NCBI GenBank assembly: GCA_036877525.1
Contig: JAZGTH010000007.1
Span: 11,207,001-11,271,000 of the forward strand
DNA: 64,000 bases
Direction of reading: 5' to 3'
Source: Chromobotia macracanthus
Taxonomy: Eukaryota > Chordata > Actinopteri > Cypriniformes > Botiidae
The notes under the pieces are model-generated. The model was not told where the DNA came from. It made no database searches and saw only the letters and a list, made by a program, of their open reading frames with translations. Shown piece after piece: positions 1 to 10,808 of the stretch (positions are counted from its first letter, which is position 1; each line of letters starts with the position of its first letter). Made by a program: the position numbers and the translations under genes.

Positions 1-306
1 TCTAAACAACAACATCGCCATTTCCAGCGCTGGGAGGGAGGCGGAGACGCTGAAAATCTCCCGCGGCGCAGGGCACAACAGAAGTAGGTCAAGCAACAAC
101 ATCGCTGAGACATAGGCACGCAGTCTCCAGAGAAAACAACGTATAGCTGAAGAGATCTGCGTATCATCTTCCAATGCGTCTGCTCTCCTCCGGTCTGATG
201 TTTTCAGATTCGAGTCCTGGCTGACATTGAGACGAGTAATCCGGATTTTCGTTAATTTTTCACGGTTTGCAAGCGAGCTAGACTGAGATTGTAACACGCA
301 GAACAG
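1..306 (+). promoter_or_regulatory. fbxl3: Probable fbxl3 promoter-proximal DNA and 5' UTR exon
   Basis: This segment is richer in GC and CpG than the DNA that follows. It ends in a good splice donor (CAG|GTAATT, donor at 307) and has no long reading frame, which suits a non-coding first exon of the gene downstream. The transcription start cannot be placed and may lie left of the window. A 12-base string, CAACAACATCGC, occurs twice (near 6 and 93). The assignment is by position only. Confidence 0.4.
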
Positions 307-1397
307 GTAATTTGGGGATTTGCAGCAAGTAGCTGCTGGCTTGATCTAACTAGAACACTGCCTCTGTGACTAGTTGCACTATGTACGATGTCTTTCTTGG
401 TCTGATTATATTTTTCTTGATGTCATTTGAGCTGCTTATCGTTCGTTTAGATTGTTGATCAATCTGAGATTAAAAATACAAGTTTTATTTAAAAAAAATA
501 TGGCTGCAAAAATAACGCTTGATTTCAGCAGGTTTAGTTGCAATTGCACTAAAAACAAGTGGTAACAAGTTTAAATTACGTTACATTTAACAGTACATAA
601 TTACTTTAGTTGACATTAACCAATAATTTATAATGCTTCTACAGCATTTATTAATCTTGGTTAATGTCTATTTCAGCATTTACTATTACATTTAAAAACG
701 TATCTGATAATATTAGTTAATTCAAATGTATTTATATAGCGCTCTATTACAAAGAAGCTTTAAAACATAAAATACAGAATACATGGTATTATTTTACATT
801 TAATTGTTCATTATAAGATTTATATAGGTAAAACTAGTGATACTAAGATATATACTAAGATACTAAAAGTAGTCAGTTCATGAACATAGCTGGCTGAACT
901 GTTGATAACTACAACATTAGAACCATTTAAAGAAAGTGACGTGCATCAGAAATACTTAATATTGCCATCATAAACCATCTCAGTGGTTTATGAGAAGGTA
1001 AAGTATCCGGACAACCTACTAAAATGGTATTTACTTTTCCTGAGACAATACAACAGGTACAATACAATACAGGTATATTAACCAATATATGCCGTTTCAT
1101 TTTACATGGAGATTGCTCTTAGAAAGAAGATACATTTTTAAGGCTGTAGTTATATTAAAACAATATTAACAATTTACAAAACCCTAGGCCAAGCAAAATA
1201 TCAGCAATCCCCCGGGTGATGCAAGCCAACAGGGCAACAATGGAAAGGAACCATAACTCCAATGTGTAGAATTTAAGATGCATGAATTGTTTAAACATTT
1301 AACATATGTGTTTTTGGCCTGCAGTGTTTTGACAGTAGGTCAATGGTGTGTGTGTTTGCTCTAGGCTTTTTTATACTGTAGTTCTCATGCTTCACAG
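307..1397 (+). other. fbxl3: Presumed fbxl3 intron 1, AT-rich, with repeat fragments
   Basis: No coding sequence is seen here. Around 725-775 there is a stretch resembling a common fish dispersed repeat (tatttatatagcgc motif). Positions 1087-1266 match another dispersed repeat present at about 15 kb. The acceptor before the first coding exon is probably CACAG at 1393-1397, directly before the start codon. Confidence 0.4.
1087..1266 (+). repeat. Dispersed repeat, copy 1 (partner at 15.0-15.4 kb)
   Basis: Shares several landmarks, in the same order, with 15007-15360: a 'tacatggaga' block, an 'aacaatattaacaat' block, and an 'agcaagccaacagggc' block followed by 'aaggaacca' and 'actccaatg'. It resembles a widespread teleost non-coding repeat. 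The class is unknown to me. Confidence 0.6.
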
Positions 1398-1398
1398 A

Positions 1399-3487
1399 AT
1401 GAAAAGATTGAGCAGAGACAGGGAGGGCAGTAGCTCATCCTGTGAGGGGCTGATGGAGTCCTGCAAGAAAGTCAAACAGCTTGTTGAAGATTCTGGAGAT
1501 CTGGTGTCCAACTGGGCTCGACTGCCGCAGGAGATCCTTCTTCACATCTTTCAGTACCTGCCTCTGTTGGATCGTGCCTTTGCCTCCCAGGTTTGCCGTG
1601 GCTGGAACCAGGCTTTCCATATGCCAGAGCTGTGGAGGTGCTTTGAGTTTGAACTCAATCAGCCTGCCAGTTCTTACCTGAAAGCCACACATCCTGATCT
1701 AATAAAGCAAATCATTAAGAGGCACTCCAATCATTTACAGTACGTCAGCTTCAAGGTGAGACGCTTGTAAGGTGGTTTATTGTTACTGAAGGGGATTATG
1801 CCCCCTGAATGGCCATGGGTAAGGGGTGTTATTTTGCATCGTGTTCTTTTCAAGGGGTCATATCATGAGGAATCAAATTAATGGTGCTTTTTAAGGCAAA
1901 CAGCACCATTGATGTCACTCATACTCACAGTTACTTGAAAAGCTATTATAAACAATTTTACTATGGCTTTAAATGCTGATTATTCTTCCAGATAAACAAC
2001 TATTACTATATCACTTATCATTGTCAGTTAATTGAGTTTGACAGCTGCCAATATCTTAAATGTAGTGATGCAGTTTGTAGAATGAAAATTAAATGTGTCT
2101 TCTGCATATTCAGGTGGACAGCAGCACAGAATCAGCTGAGGCTGCCTGTGATATCCTGTCTCAACTCGTCAACTGCTCGCTGAAAACCCTTGGGCTTATT
2201 TCCACAGCACGACCAAGCTTCATGGAGTTACCAAAAGTATCAGAAATATGTATTATGTTGGTGAAATGTCAAGACAGTAAGGTTGTTGATTACTGACCAT
2301 GTCTCTTTTTCCTGTCTGCAGTCCCACTTCATCTCTGCATTAACAGTGGTGTTTGTGAACTCAAAGTCTCTTTCGTCTCTGAAAATTGATGACACACCAG
2401 TGGACGATCCTTCTCTTAAAGTTCTAGTGGCCAACAACAGTGACACACTCAAGCTGTTAAAGATGAGCAGCTGCCCACACGTTTCTCCTGCAGGTATGAC
2501 TGACTGAACCTCTGGTGGAATATAGTACACAACATTACTGTAATGAAAGTATTAAGGACAGGAAATAAAATTTCCTATGTTATGAATAATAAAATCAAAT
2601 GTTTTAATATCAATATTAAATTATTTACTTTATTAAATTATATTTAAACAAATATAAATAAATTTATAAAATAAATATATATTTTATAGGTTTTATAATT
2701 ATTCAACAAAATAATTAATTAGATGTAAAACAATAATATAAAAGAATGATTATTAGTAGTTTTAGTTTTTATTCTTTTTTTTTTTGCATAGGCTCACCTC
2801 ATCACAGTGAAAAAGTTTGGAAGCCATTATTGTGCTGTTGTTTCAGGTATCCTGTGTGTTGCTGATCAGTGTCATGGTCTGAGGGAGCTGGCCCTTAACT
2901 ATCACTTACTGAGTGACGAGCTGCTTCTGGCACTTTCCTCAGAAAAGCACGTGCACCTTGAGCATCTTCGCATAGATGTGGTTAGCGAGAACCCTGGTCA
3001 ACAGTTCCATACCATCAAGAAGAGCAGCTGGGACGCCATGGTGCGCCATTCACCCAAGTTCAACCTGGTTATGTACTTCTTCCTCTACGAGGATGAGTTT
3101 GGCCCCTTTTTCCGTGACGAGATCCCTGTCACCCACCTTTACTTTGGCCGCTCGGTGAGTAAGGAGGTGCTTGGCCGTGTTGGCATGAACTGTCCACGTC
3201 TGGTGGAGCTGGTGGTGTGTGCCAATGGTCTGCGGCCATTGGATGAGGAGCTGATCCGCATCGCTGAGCGCTGCCAGCACCTGTCGGCCATTGGACTGGG
3301 CGAGTGTGAAGTCTCCTGCAGCGCTTTTGTGGAGTTTGTGAAGATGTGTGGCCGGCGTCTTTCTCAGCTGTCTATCATGGAGGAGGTGCTTATCCCAGAT
3401 CACAAGTACAGCCTGGATGAGATCCACTGGGAGGTGTCCAAACACCTAGGGCGTGTTTGGTTTCCAGATATGATGCCCACCTGGTGA
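1399..3487 (+). CDS. fbxl3: F-box/LRR-repeat protein 3 (cryptochrome ubiquitin-ligase receptor)
   Basis: Four coding exons join in frame: 1399-1755, 2114-2236, 2322-2493 and 2847-3487, giving 430 residues (human 428). The start ATG is at 1399; upstream Met codons in the same open frame lie before the acceptor. Residues about 40-82 form the F-box (LPQEILLHIFQYLPLLDRAF region), which binds SKP1 in an SCF ligase. The rest is the leucine-rich repeat domain, with segments such as SLSSLKIDDTPVDDPSLKVL that match the vertebrate protein almost exactly. The chain ends PDMMPTW; in mammals the final Trp enters the FAD pocket of CRY2. Known role: ubiquitination of CRY1/CRY2 in the nucleus, setting circadian period. 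All introns have GT-AG ends. The last exon holds half of the protein. It converges with cln5. A duplicate fish paralogue is possible elsewhere. Confidence 0.97.
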
Positions 3488-3660
3488 AACACATCAGACT
3501 GGGGCACTCTTGCACCTTTTATGACATGGACTAAATGGCTTTTTGTGTGGTCTTTACATATTTTACAGTTGCTGTTGACATTTGTATATAGAGTTGAGAT
3601 GTAAATTCCCTCACCACTTGTATTAAATGTGGCTTGTTGTATTAATGATGTTGTGGTGAA
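3488..3660 (+). terminator. fbxl3: fbxl3 3' UTR and likely polyadenylation signal
   Basis: A variant signal ATTAAA is at 3622-3627, 135 bases after the stop codon, followed by T/G-rich DNA (ttgttgtattaatgatgttgtg). No canonical AATAAA is seen nearer. The true cleavage site needs transcript data. Confidence 0.4.
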
Positions 3661-3732
3661 TCTTATAAATACATGCCTGGGTTATGTTTAAAAAAAATGT
3701 TAAAGATTATTTTTGCATATAGAAGATTAAGC

Positions 3733-3845
3733 CTTTTAAGAACCAGAATCAGAATGAGGTTGATTTGCCAAGTTTGCTTAAACACAAGGAATGTGGCTTT
3801 GTACAGAGCATTCTAGCACACAAATACAAACAAACAAGACACTAT
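3733..3845 (+). repeat. Fragment of a common teleost dispersed repeat
   Basis: The 'ccagaatcagaatgag...tttgccaagtttgctt' text followed by 'cacaaggaatgtg' resembles a very common fish repeat that I recognise by its opening. No second copy of this length is in the window. Confidence 0.4.
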
Positions 3846-5263
3846 ATTCATTAAAAAAAGCTGATAAAATTATAGAGAATTGCACATTGTTACACAAATT
3901 CCTATTTAGATCTGTTTAGATCTTTTAGGTAAAAAATATTATCTTTTGATTTTGTGTTAAATATGACCCAAACATGTTTTTGACAGGTTTTGAAATGGAA
4001 AGCTTTTAAGAGGTCTTATCTCTGGAAGTTTTCCACTTGAAACTAAGCAAAGCATAGCTATACACAAGTATGCCATACCATGAATATGTTACAATTTTTA
4101 AAAAGGAAAAAAAAGTTCACATTTAGTAAACAACTTTTTAAAAAAGTAATTCTAAGTTCACTTAGAATTAATCTATTGAAAATAATTTCAGGTAGAATCA
4201 TTGTATTTAAATTCATAGATTTAGATTAATATTCTGTCTTTGTTGATATGCTCAGCAGATGTGCATCAGCTTCTACATAATCCACTGACCTGCGTTGTTT
4301 ATTTTTAGATCAAGGCTGTCATCAGCAGTGTTTACTTAAGACACTTATGAGATTGGATCTTAAAATACACATGTAAAAGCATTGTGAAACATGCTGACAA
4401 TTCACATTCAAATCAAAGTATGAATCACATTACAGTTATAAGTTAAAGGCAAAACATGCACAGGTGTAAGTGCTTACAGTCTTTTGTTGCGCAAAAGTAA
4501 GAGTATGCGTGTCCATATATTTGACAAGTTAAAGGCTATGTTTGGCTTAGAGCATACTTGTGTTTTAAGAAAAGGGATATCAAATGAAATTTAGGGGAAC
4601 CATGAATTGTTGATTGTGTTACATTGCATGAGGAATGTTGAGACTTGGCTTTGCATACATGAAGAATAGGAAAGAACCTGTATAATTTTGGATATGCAGC
4701 CAATGCTTGTATACAACCCTTTGTTCCAATTCAATATTATTGGAGTTAAAATGTTTTCCTTTAAGAAGGAAGTCCCATATGTCTGTATATAAAATGCTGT
4801 GTGTTTGATCTAAATAGAAATACTTATTTCTCTTGCTTCCTCTGTCGAAGTTTGACGTATATCTGTTCTGATCTCTTTCAGATGAGTGGGAATATTTCCT
4901 AGATGGATCTTTGTACCCTTGTAATCAAATTTTATCATTGTAATTTATTGATCTTTGAATTAATCATCTTATATTAATACATTAATTTTGGTCAGATGCC
5001 TCTTAATTTATAGTCCTGAAATAGAACATGTATTCTACAAAAAAAATCAAAGGCTTGTTTTTTTTTTTTACACATTATCTAGAACTAAAGCTTAACATCA
5101 CTTTTGAAAATATCTACTATAATTTACTATTTGTAACACAATGAATGCTGAGTAGCACTGTGTACCAAAGAAAGAACAGAAAAAGTTTTACCAAAATATC
5201 AAATGTACAAACAGCATTAGCGCTAATAGCATTTGTGCCAGAAATCAAATTTATAAGCATCAC
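3846..5263. other. Intergenic, between the fbxl3 and cln5 3' ends
   Basis: AT-rich DNA with no convincing reading frame, RNA gene or tandem repeat. Together with the two 3' UTRs it makes up the roughly 2.1 kb between the two stop codons. Confidence 0.6.
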
Positions 5264-5563
5264 ATTTATTTGTATTGTAAAAAAATGAATATAGTAACAT
5301 GAATATAACATGTTTAAAATGAATAAACAAGGACATACTAATTTAAGCTTTTTCACAGACTTTGTGAATGTTGTTTCTATTAAACAATTTCTAATAAAGC
5401 CAGAATATTTTACAAAAAAACATTTTACAGCAGCATATTCAAAATCTTACAAATTAGTATTTTAGTATTGGTAACCATTATTAACAGTTATCTGGTGGTT
5501 ATTCTGACATCATAGTAATGGAAATTTAAAAAATGTAAATTTTTGTAGCAAAGACTGTAGGCA
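5264..5563 (-). terminator. cln5: Likely cln5 3' UTR and polyadenylation signal
   Basis: On the minus strand AATAAA falls at 5265-5270, about 295 bases past the stop codon at 5564-5566. No better placed signal was seen. The call is by motif only. Confidence 0.35.
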
Positions 5564-7115
5564 TTATGGTAAAGGAATCTCCTCATAGGTTATTCTGAAG
5601 TATGGATGTTTCATTGGCAGTTTCCAATATTCAGAGTTGTAGTACAAATAGAAGGTCTTCTCAAGTACCATCTTCTCGTAAGCTTCAAAGAGACTCAGAA
5701 TAACTTCCCATACTGACTGGTGAGAGCGAAATGAGTGATAGAACTTCTTGATATCTGTGGCAAGATCTTTTGTAGAAGACTGTTGAAAAATAGCATCATC
5801 TCCCAAACAGATAGGCTCTCCGCTGTACAGATAAATCTTTGTATAATTAGTCTGGGTTTTACTCAACAGAACAGCACCCATCTCTAATAATTTCTTATAT
5901 GTGCGATGCACAAACTGAGAACAATCGTAGGATTCAAACCATGTTGTAGCGTTGGCCTCAGGGTCTGACTTTACAGTCCAAGTCTCATAATATACACCAG
6001 TTGCATTGTCCTCCTGAACCCACCTGGCCATCTCATTAAACATCTTACCTAATAAAAGAAAACTTTATGAGGCAAACAGCAAAAAGCCTGAATAAAATTA
6101 AAACCATGATTCAAAAAAAATATAATTTTTGTAGTGAGGCCACAAAAACAACTGAACCAGCAGATTTGAGCTCTGAAACATTTATGAACCAGATGAATTA
6201 CAGATCATACATGAATTAAGTGCATGAAAAGCTTAAAACATTACGTAGTTTTACCTGTAATCTCTCCTATTTTCTCCAGAGTCCCATTCTGTTTCCAGTG
6301 CTTGTCATCTATTCCCTCATAGAAACATGCAGCTCCCTGGTTACACCAGAATGGTGCACTTACATTTTCTCTTTTATGAGGAAAAGTGCAATTTCCAAGC
6401 TGGAATAGCTCATACCACTCCATAGTGAAGTTTCTTCTAGTGTCTGCGCTTGCAAATCCAATGGCATCGTGCATGATATGCTGAGCAATGCAAAATGTTT
6501 GATTAGACCAAATTAAATTAACAATTCAGAAAGAGGCCTTTTATTTCATATATTCACTTACAAACTTTCCCAAGATGTCACCATATTTAAACTCCCACAC
6601 AGGTGTCTGAAGCCTAAACACTGAGATGGTATCAGAATCTTTCATGCTGGGGATCTGACCATCTGGTTCACCAGTCGGGCAGAATGGATATAAAGCCTGG
6701 CAGTAGGGGTCAACATCTGGACGTCTGTCAAGTCTCCTAAAAATTGATCGATTTTGGTTACTATATATAAGGTATATAGAACTCTACAGTTTGTGCACTT
6801 CAGTTTTTATTAGTATAACCATTCTTTTAAGGTAAGTTTATATCTTTGAAAATGTCAAGGTAATTTATGTTCGCCTGTTAACACTTCATAACACTTCACT
6901 GTTAACAGTTCATAAGTAAACATGTTAAATTAGTATGCATGTATTTCATTAGTTTAAATAAATGCACGCGTTGTTAGTTTAGTGTTTGCAGCTTACTTGT
7001 AAGGCACTGGCCAGACATGTTCTCCATGTGTGCTACAAGGTACGACCAAATCCAGAAACCCGAAATAAAGGACAACGTAAATAACACGCAAGAAATTTTT
7101 CATTTGCAGAATCAT
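5564..7115 (-). CDS. cln5: CLN5, soluble lysosomal glycoprotein (BMP synthase)
   Basis: Four exons join in frame on the minus strand: 7115-6997, 6736-6562, 6480-6255 and 6048-5564, giving 334 residues. The ATG at 7113-7115 follows an in-frame TAA and opens a hydrophobic N-terminus (FLRVIYVVLYFGFLDLVV), a likely signal peptide for the secretory route. Seven N-glycosylation sequons are visible (NFT, NCT, NVS, NGT, NAT twice, NYT), as expected for a lysosomal protein. Human CLN5 has a permuted NlpC/P60-like fold with a Cys280-His166 pair. The matching residues here are C216 in YDCSQFV and H102 in HDAIGF, both at the same offset of 64. Reported activities are bis(monoacylglycero)phosphate synthesis and S-depalmitoylation; loss causes neuronal ceroid lipofuscinosis in mammals. 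Neighbours: convergent with fbxl3 and divergent from rsph1. No break is seen. Confidence 0.96.
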
Positions 7116-7181
7116 CACTATGCTATCTTAGTCGCTGTCATTTAGCATAGTGTTTCACATCCTTGTTTCGGGAAACACTGA

Positions 7182-7189
7182 TCACATGA
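7182..7189 (-). promoter_or_regulatory. M-box-like E-box (TCATGTGA on minus strand)
   Basis: The sequence TCACATGA (plus strand) matches the M-box core used by MITF/TFE factors. It is 67 bases upstream of the cln5 start codon and may lie near or within the 5' UTR. Short motif; function inferred. Confidence 0.35.
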
Positions 7190-7214
7190 TTTTATAAATA
7201 GCGTCAACTGGTCA

Positions 7215-7224
7215 GTCACGTGGT
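7215..7224 (-). promoter_or_regulatory. CLEAR-type E-box (TFEB/TFE3 site) of cln5
   Basis: GTCACGTGGT matches the CLEAR consensus GTCACGTGAC at 8 of 10 positions, with the full TCACGTG core. It is 100 bases upstream of the cln5 ATG. Mammalian CLN5 is a member of the TFEB-controlled lysosomal network, so position and identity agree. Confidence 0.6.
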
Positions 7225-7985
7225 TTGTTGTGCACCGTTCTGTTGCGAGTAAAAATCCTTTCAAAACAAAGGTCACACAGTTTTAAATTAAATTAAATAA
7301 GAACAATAATAATGCATCATCAATAACGTCCCTTTAACACTTAAATAATATTTTTAATTCAATATTAAACCGAAATAACCAGTCAACGTCAAGTTTGGAT
7401 ACACTTACTTTATTGCTTGATATGACTTTACTATCATTCTAACGTGGTAAAAGTCATTGCTAAACTTATTAAACTTATATAAATAAATAAAAATAAACAA
7501 ATGGTAGATAGTTATAAAGCGATATTATCACTAGAGTAGCCCTCATCAGTAGAGTAACCATCACTGACATTACAGGTTTTTGCACTTTGGGCATTAATTC
7601 AAACAAATTATTACCTTCTGATTACCTCCAGAAATACACTAAGTTGGTTTATAAACAGTATTAACATGTATGTTTATAACAATACGCTTTTAAAAAATAT
7701 TTAAAAATTTCAATAATACCACGTACTCTTTGTATTCTATATATGTTACAGGGTTCCTTTTGTGTGCTTTTTCATATGTAAAGCTGCTTTGCAACAATGT
7801 AACATTTGAATTTTTCTATCTAGCTCAAAATAGCATTTAAACCTGTGGTTTAAAAGTATATGTAGTTTTAAATATCACTAGCAAGAATGCCCAAGCGTTG
7901 CTATATATGCATATATTTTTTACAAATATATATCCTATATGTGTAGCTTATTTTGAAAATGTCATTGTTAAGCAAAGTCCGCGTC

Positions 7986-7999
7986 GTTGCTATGGTAAC
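7986..7999 (+). promoter_or_regulatory. RFX X-box upstream of rsph1
   Basis: GTTGCTATGGTAAC is a near-perfect inverted repeat. It fits the RFX pattern GTNRCC-N(0-3)-RGYAAC with two spacer bases and a single deviation (T for C at the end of the left half). It ends 75 bases before the rsph1 start codon. RFX factors drive motile-cilium genes, so this is the expected control site. Confidence 0.75.
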
Positions 8000-8073
8000 A
8001 GTCAACCACTTTGAACTGGAAGTTAGTCTTCGGGATTGTTTCATTTGATCTGCCCATTAGCCTAAAATCAAAA

Positions 8074-10656
8074 ATGTCAGACGTTGGCTCTGAGGAGTTT
8101 GACGACGAGCAGGGGTCCTTGGGGGTAAGTTATTTTCAATAGTTTTGGTCGATTCACAATGTGTGCACAGTGGCGCAGTAGATCACAGTAGCAGAGCTTG
8201 TGTTGCAGGAGTATGAGGGAGATAGAAATGACGCTGGAGAGAGGCATGGGCAAGGCAAAGCAGTCTTACCTAATGGAGATACTTACCAGGGAGCATATGA
8301 AAACGGCAAAAGATCTGGTCGAGTAATTGCATCCAACGGGCTTCTCTACGTTTTTTAAAACTGTTGATAGTTTCAATTTTGTTGTCAAGTGGTAACCATT
8401 GTGTGTTCTGTATAGGGTACATACAAGTTCAAGAATGGTGCCAGATACATTGGAGAGTGGTATATGAATTTAAAACATGGACAGGGTATATTTTATTACC
8501 CAGATGGATCCAAATATGAAGGTAAGTCATATAAGGTATTATCAGTAATATATAACTATACATTTTGTTTATATAGTTACTAACTATAAAAAAGATTTTG
8601 CTTTGATGGAGCCAAAATATGTCTTTGATATTTCAAGGTCAGTAATCAAATGTAAGCAAGATTGTGACATTGACCATATTAACCCTGTACAAAGTTGAGA
8701 TTTATCGTCTTGCACTGAAACCCACAAGATGTTCTTTATAACATCCCTGAATCATGATGGCATAACATGGATCATCAGGATTTGTACAACTTATGTTCAT
8801 GCCAGCTCGAGTGCAGCTATTAAACCAAAATGGGGACAAATTAAATAATCAAAAATTTGTATTTTTAAAATTCAACCTTTTATTCAGATTGTTGTGCTGA
8901 TAATCTTTTATTATAATTTGTAATAACAAACATGTTTTAAGATTAGAGAATGAAAAGTAGTTTTCTGGATTTGCACTTGTTCAGGAAGCTGGGTGGATGA
9001 CCAGCGTCAGGGTCATGGAGTTTACATATACCCTAATGGAGATATATATGATGGTGAATGGCTACATCATCAAAGGTGAAGTTGAACTCTACAGTGCAAA
9101 AGCAATCTCATACATATTGATCTAATCTAAAAGTCAAATTTATCTGTTCTATAGATAAAAAAACAATGTTCATAATGCAGAAAGTTTAACTCATTTTGAA
9201 TGTTTGTCATAATGCAAAACACTTTTAGCAATAAATGTTAAGTACCTGTTTTTTCTTAGACATGGTCAAGGTACATACACATATAGTGACACAGCCTCTC
9301 AGTACATGGGCACATGGAACATGGGTAAAATTGAGTCTGCAGGAGAGCTTATCCATCTGAACCACAGATATCATGGCAACTTTGTTAATAATAACGTAAG
9401 TCACACTATATCAGTGGTTCTCAACTGGTACTGTAGGTCGCTATGAGCCAAAAGGGCCTCTGATAAAATCATGCACAGCAGGGAAAACTACAATGCAAAA
9501 TGCATAAAAATGCAACAAAGTATGTAATTGTGCATAGTTACCATAGCAAAATAAATAAATATATAATTTTTTAAATAGAGGAGACAGTACATCCCATACT
9601 TTTCTTACCAAAGGCCCTATGTCCAATCGGTCTGTCTTTTTTCACCCTTGACTTGTAATACAGAAAATAATGAACCAAAACCAGTTGGGAACCACTACTC
9701 TATATTAATGGCATCCCTAAAACAATAGTTTAACCTCTCTCACACAACAATTTTATCATCGTGTAACCATTATGTTACTGACATTTTCTAGCCATCTGGT
9801 CCAGGAAAGTATGTGTTTAACATTGGGTGTGAGCAGCACGGAGAGTATTTACAGATAGATCAGGTTTGTCTGTTTATTTTATACTAGATGCCTTTACATT
9901 TAACAAGGATGCACTTAAGATATAAAAAGAAGCAGCACAATTAGTTGCTAGACATACCAGAAAATAATAAATATTAAAAAAAGGTGTAATAGCTTGATAT
10001 GCTGGTCCATCTAATTCTGTTAAAAGCTCGTTTACCCTTATAAACCCTATTATTATATGTATTAATATTTACCAGCACACCAAGACACTAAAACATCTAA
10101 GCTTTAAATGTTAGAGATATAAAAATTTAAATAAGCCAAATCTTAATTATACTTTTTGAACTTTAGGTGAAAGGAGATACAGAGGAAGATGAGCCTGTCA
10201 TAACCACTACACTGAAGTGGAAACCCAAGGCAGTAACTGGGCTTTCTCACTGGACCACTTTTAAGAATACTGCCCCCTTAGGTACATCCATAACCAAACA
10301 TACACATTAATGATCTGTTGTTGCCATTCGATATGTAAGTGTATTTATACAGTATTGTTGTGATGTGTGTTCTCATATAGCCTTTGTTCTGACATGCACA
10401 TTTTGTTGCATATTAGAAGCTTCTTTTGATGTTGTTTTTGACGTTATACTAAATATTTCAAAATATTGATACAGAGTGCATCCTCATTTAGAGGATATAT
10501 ATAAAATTACAAAATTACAACATAACAGTGCAACTACAAATGCCATTTTTAACCTAATGCAACATTAATATACTGTTGATTGAGGGAGTTATGGATTGGA
10601 TCTTTTAAAGAAAATTGTGTCTACCTGTTGTAGATGAACATGGGGCAGAAGAGTGA
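8074..10656 (+). CDS. rsph1: Radial spoke head 1 homolog (MORN-repeat axonemal protein)
   Basis: Eight exons join in frame: 8074-8124, 8209-8322, 8416-8521, 8985-9075, 9260-9395, 9792-9863, 10167-10281 and 10634-10656, giving 235 residues. After an acidic N-terminus (MSDVGSEEFDDEQ) come about seven MORN motifs at roughly 19-42, 43-65, 66-88, 89-111, 112-135, 136-157 and 158-178, with the usual G-x-G-x-Y/F and YxGxW signatures (for example YIGEWYMNLKHGQGIFYYPDG). This matches RSPH1 in repeat spacing and flanks. RSPH1 is part of the radial spoke head of motile cilia and sperm flagella; human loss causes primary ciliary dyskinesia. The protein is shorter than human RSPH1 (about 309) and lacks its long charged tail: exon 8 adds seven residues before TGA. 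Intron 5 carries a hAT-type MITE. An X-box lies upstream. Confidence 0.92.
9412..9697. mobile_element. hAT-type non-autonomous element (MITE) in rsph1 intron 5
   Basis: 286 bases bounded by 18-base inverted ends that agree at 16 of 18 positions (left CAGTGGTTCTCAACTGGT). Flanking 8-mers CACTATAT and CTCTATAT agree at 7 of 8, as for a hAT target-site duplication. There is no transposase; the open frame inside is not protein-like. The CAGTGGTTCTCAA end is typical of the hAT-Charlie group. Confidence 0.8.
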
Positions 10657-10680
10657 GAAAAATGAAAGACGATCCAAAAA

Positions 10681-10686
10681 AATAAA
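10681..10686 (+). terminator. rsph1: Candidate rsph1 polyadenylation signal AATAAA
   Basis: AATAAA starts 25 bases after the rsph1 stop codon, which would give a very short 3' UTR ending before the microsatellite. A second AATAAA at 10891-10896 is an alternative. Confidence 0.4.
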
Positions 10687-10734
10687 GAAGAGAGGACCAC
10701 CAATAATAACATCAGAACTGAATCTGCCTTTCAG

Positions 10735-10807
<73 letters not shown>
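10735..10807. repeat. (TATC)n microsatellite
   Basis: About 18 uninterrupted copies of the tetranucleotide TATC/TCTA, just after the rsph1 3' end. Confidence 0.98.

Positions 10808-10808
<1 letters not shown>

Larger units (their letters stand above)
7116..8073. promoter_or_regulatory. Divergent cln5-rsph1 intergenic/promoter interval
   Basis: 958 bases separate the two start codons. E-boxes of the MiT/TFE type cluster within about 110 bases of the cln5 ATG, and an RFX X-box lies 75 bases from the rsph1 ATG. The middle (about 7300-7950) is plain AT-rich DNA. There is no evident CpG island. Whether this is one shared promoter or two separate ones cannot be told from sequence. Confidence 0.55.

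Noticed and set aside
2240..3445. Minus-strand open frames across fbxl3 exons
   Set aside because: They are shadows of the coding exons on the opposite strand.
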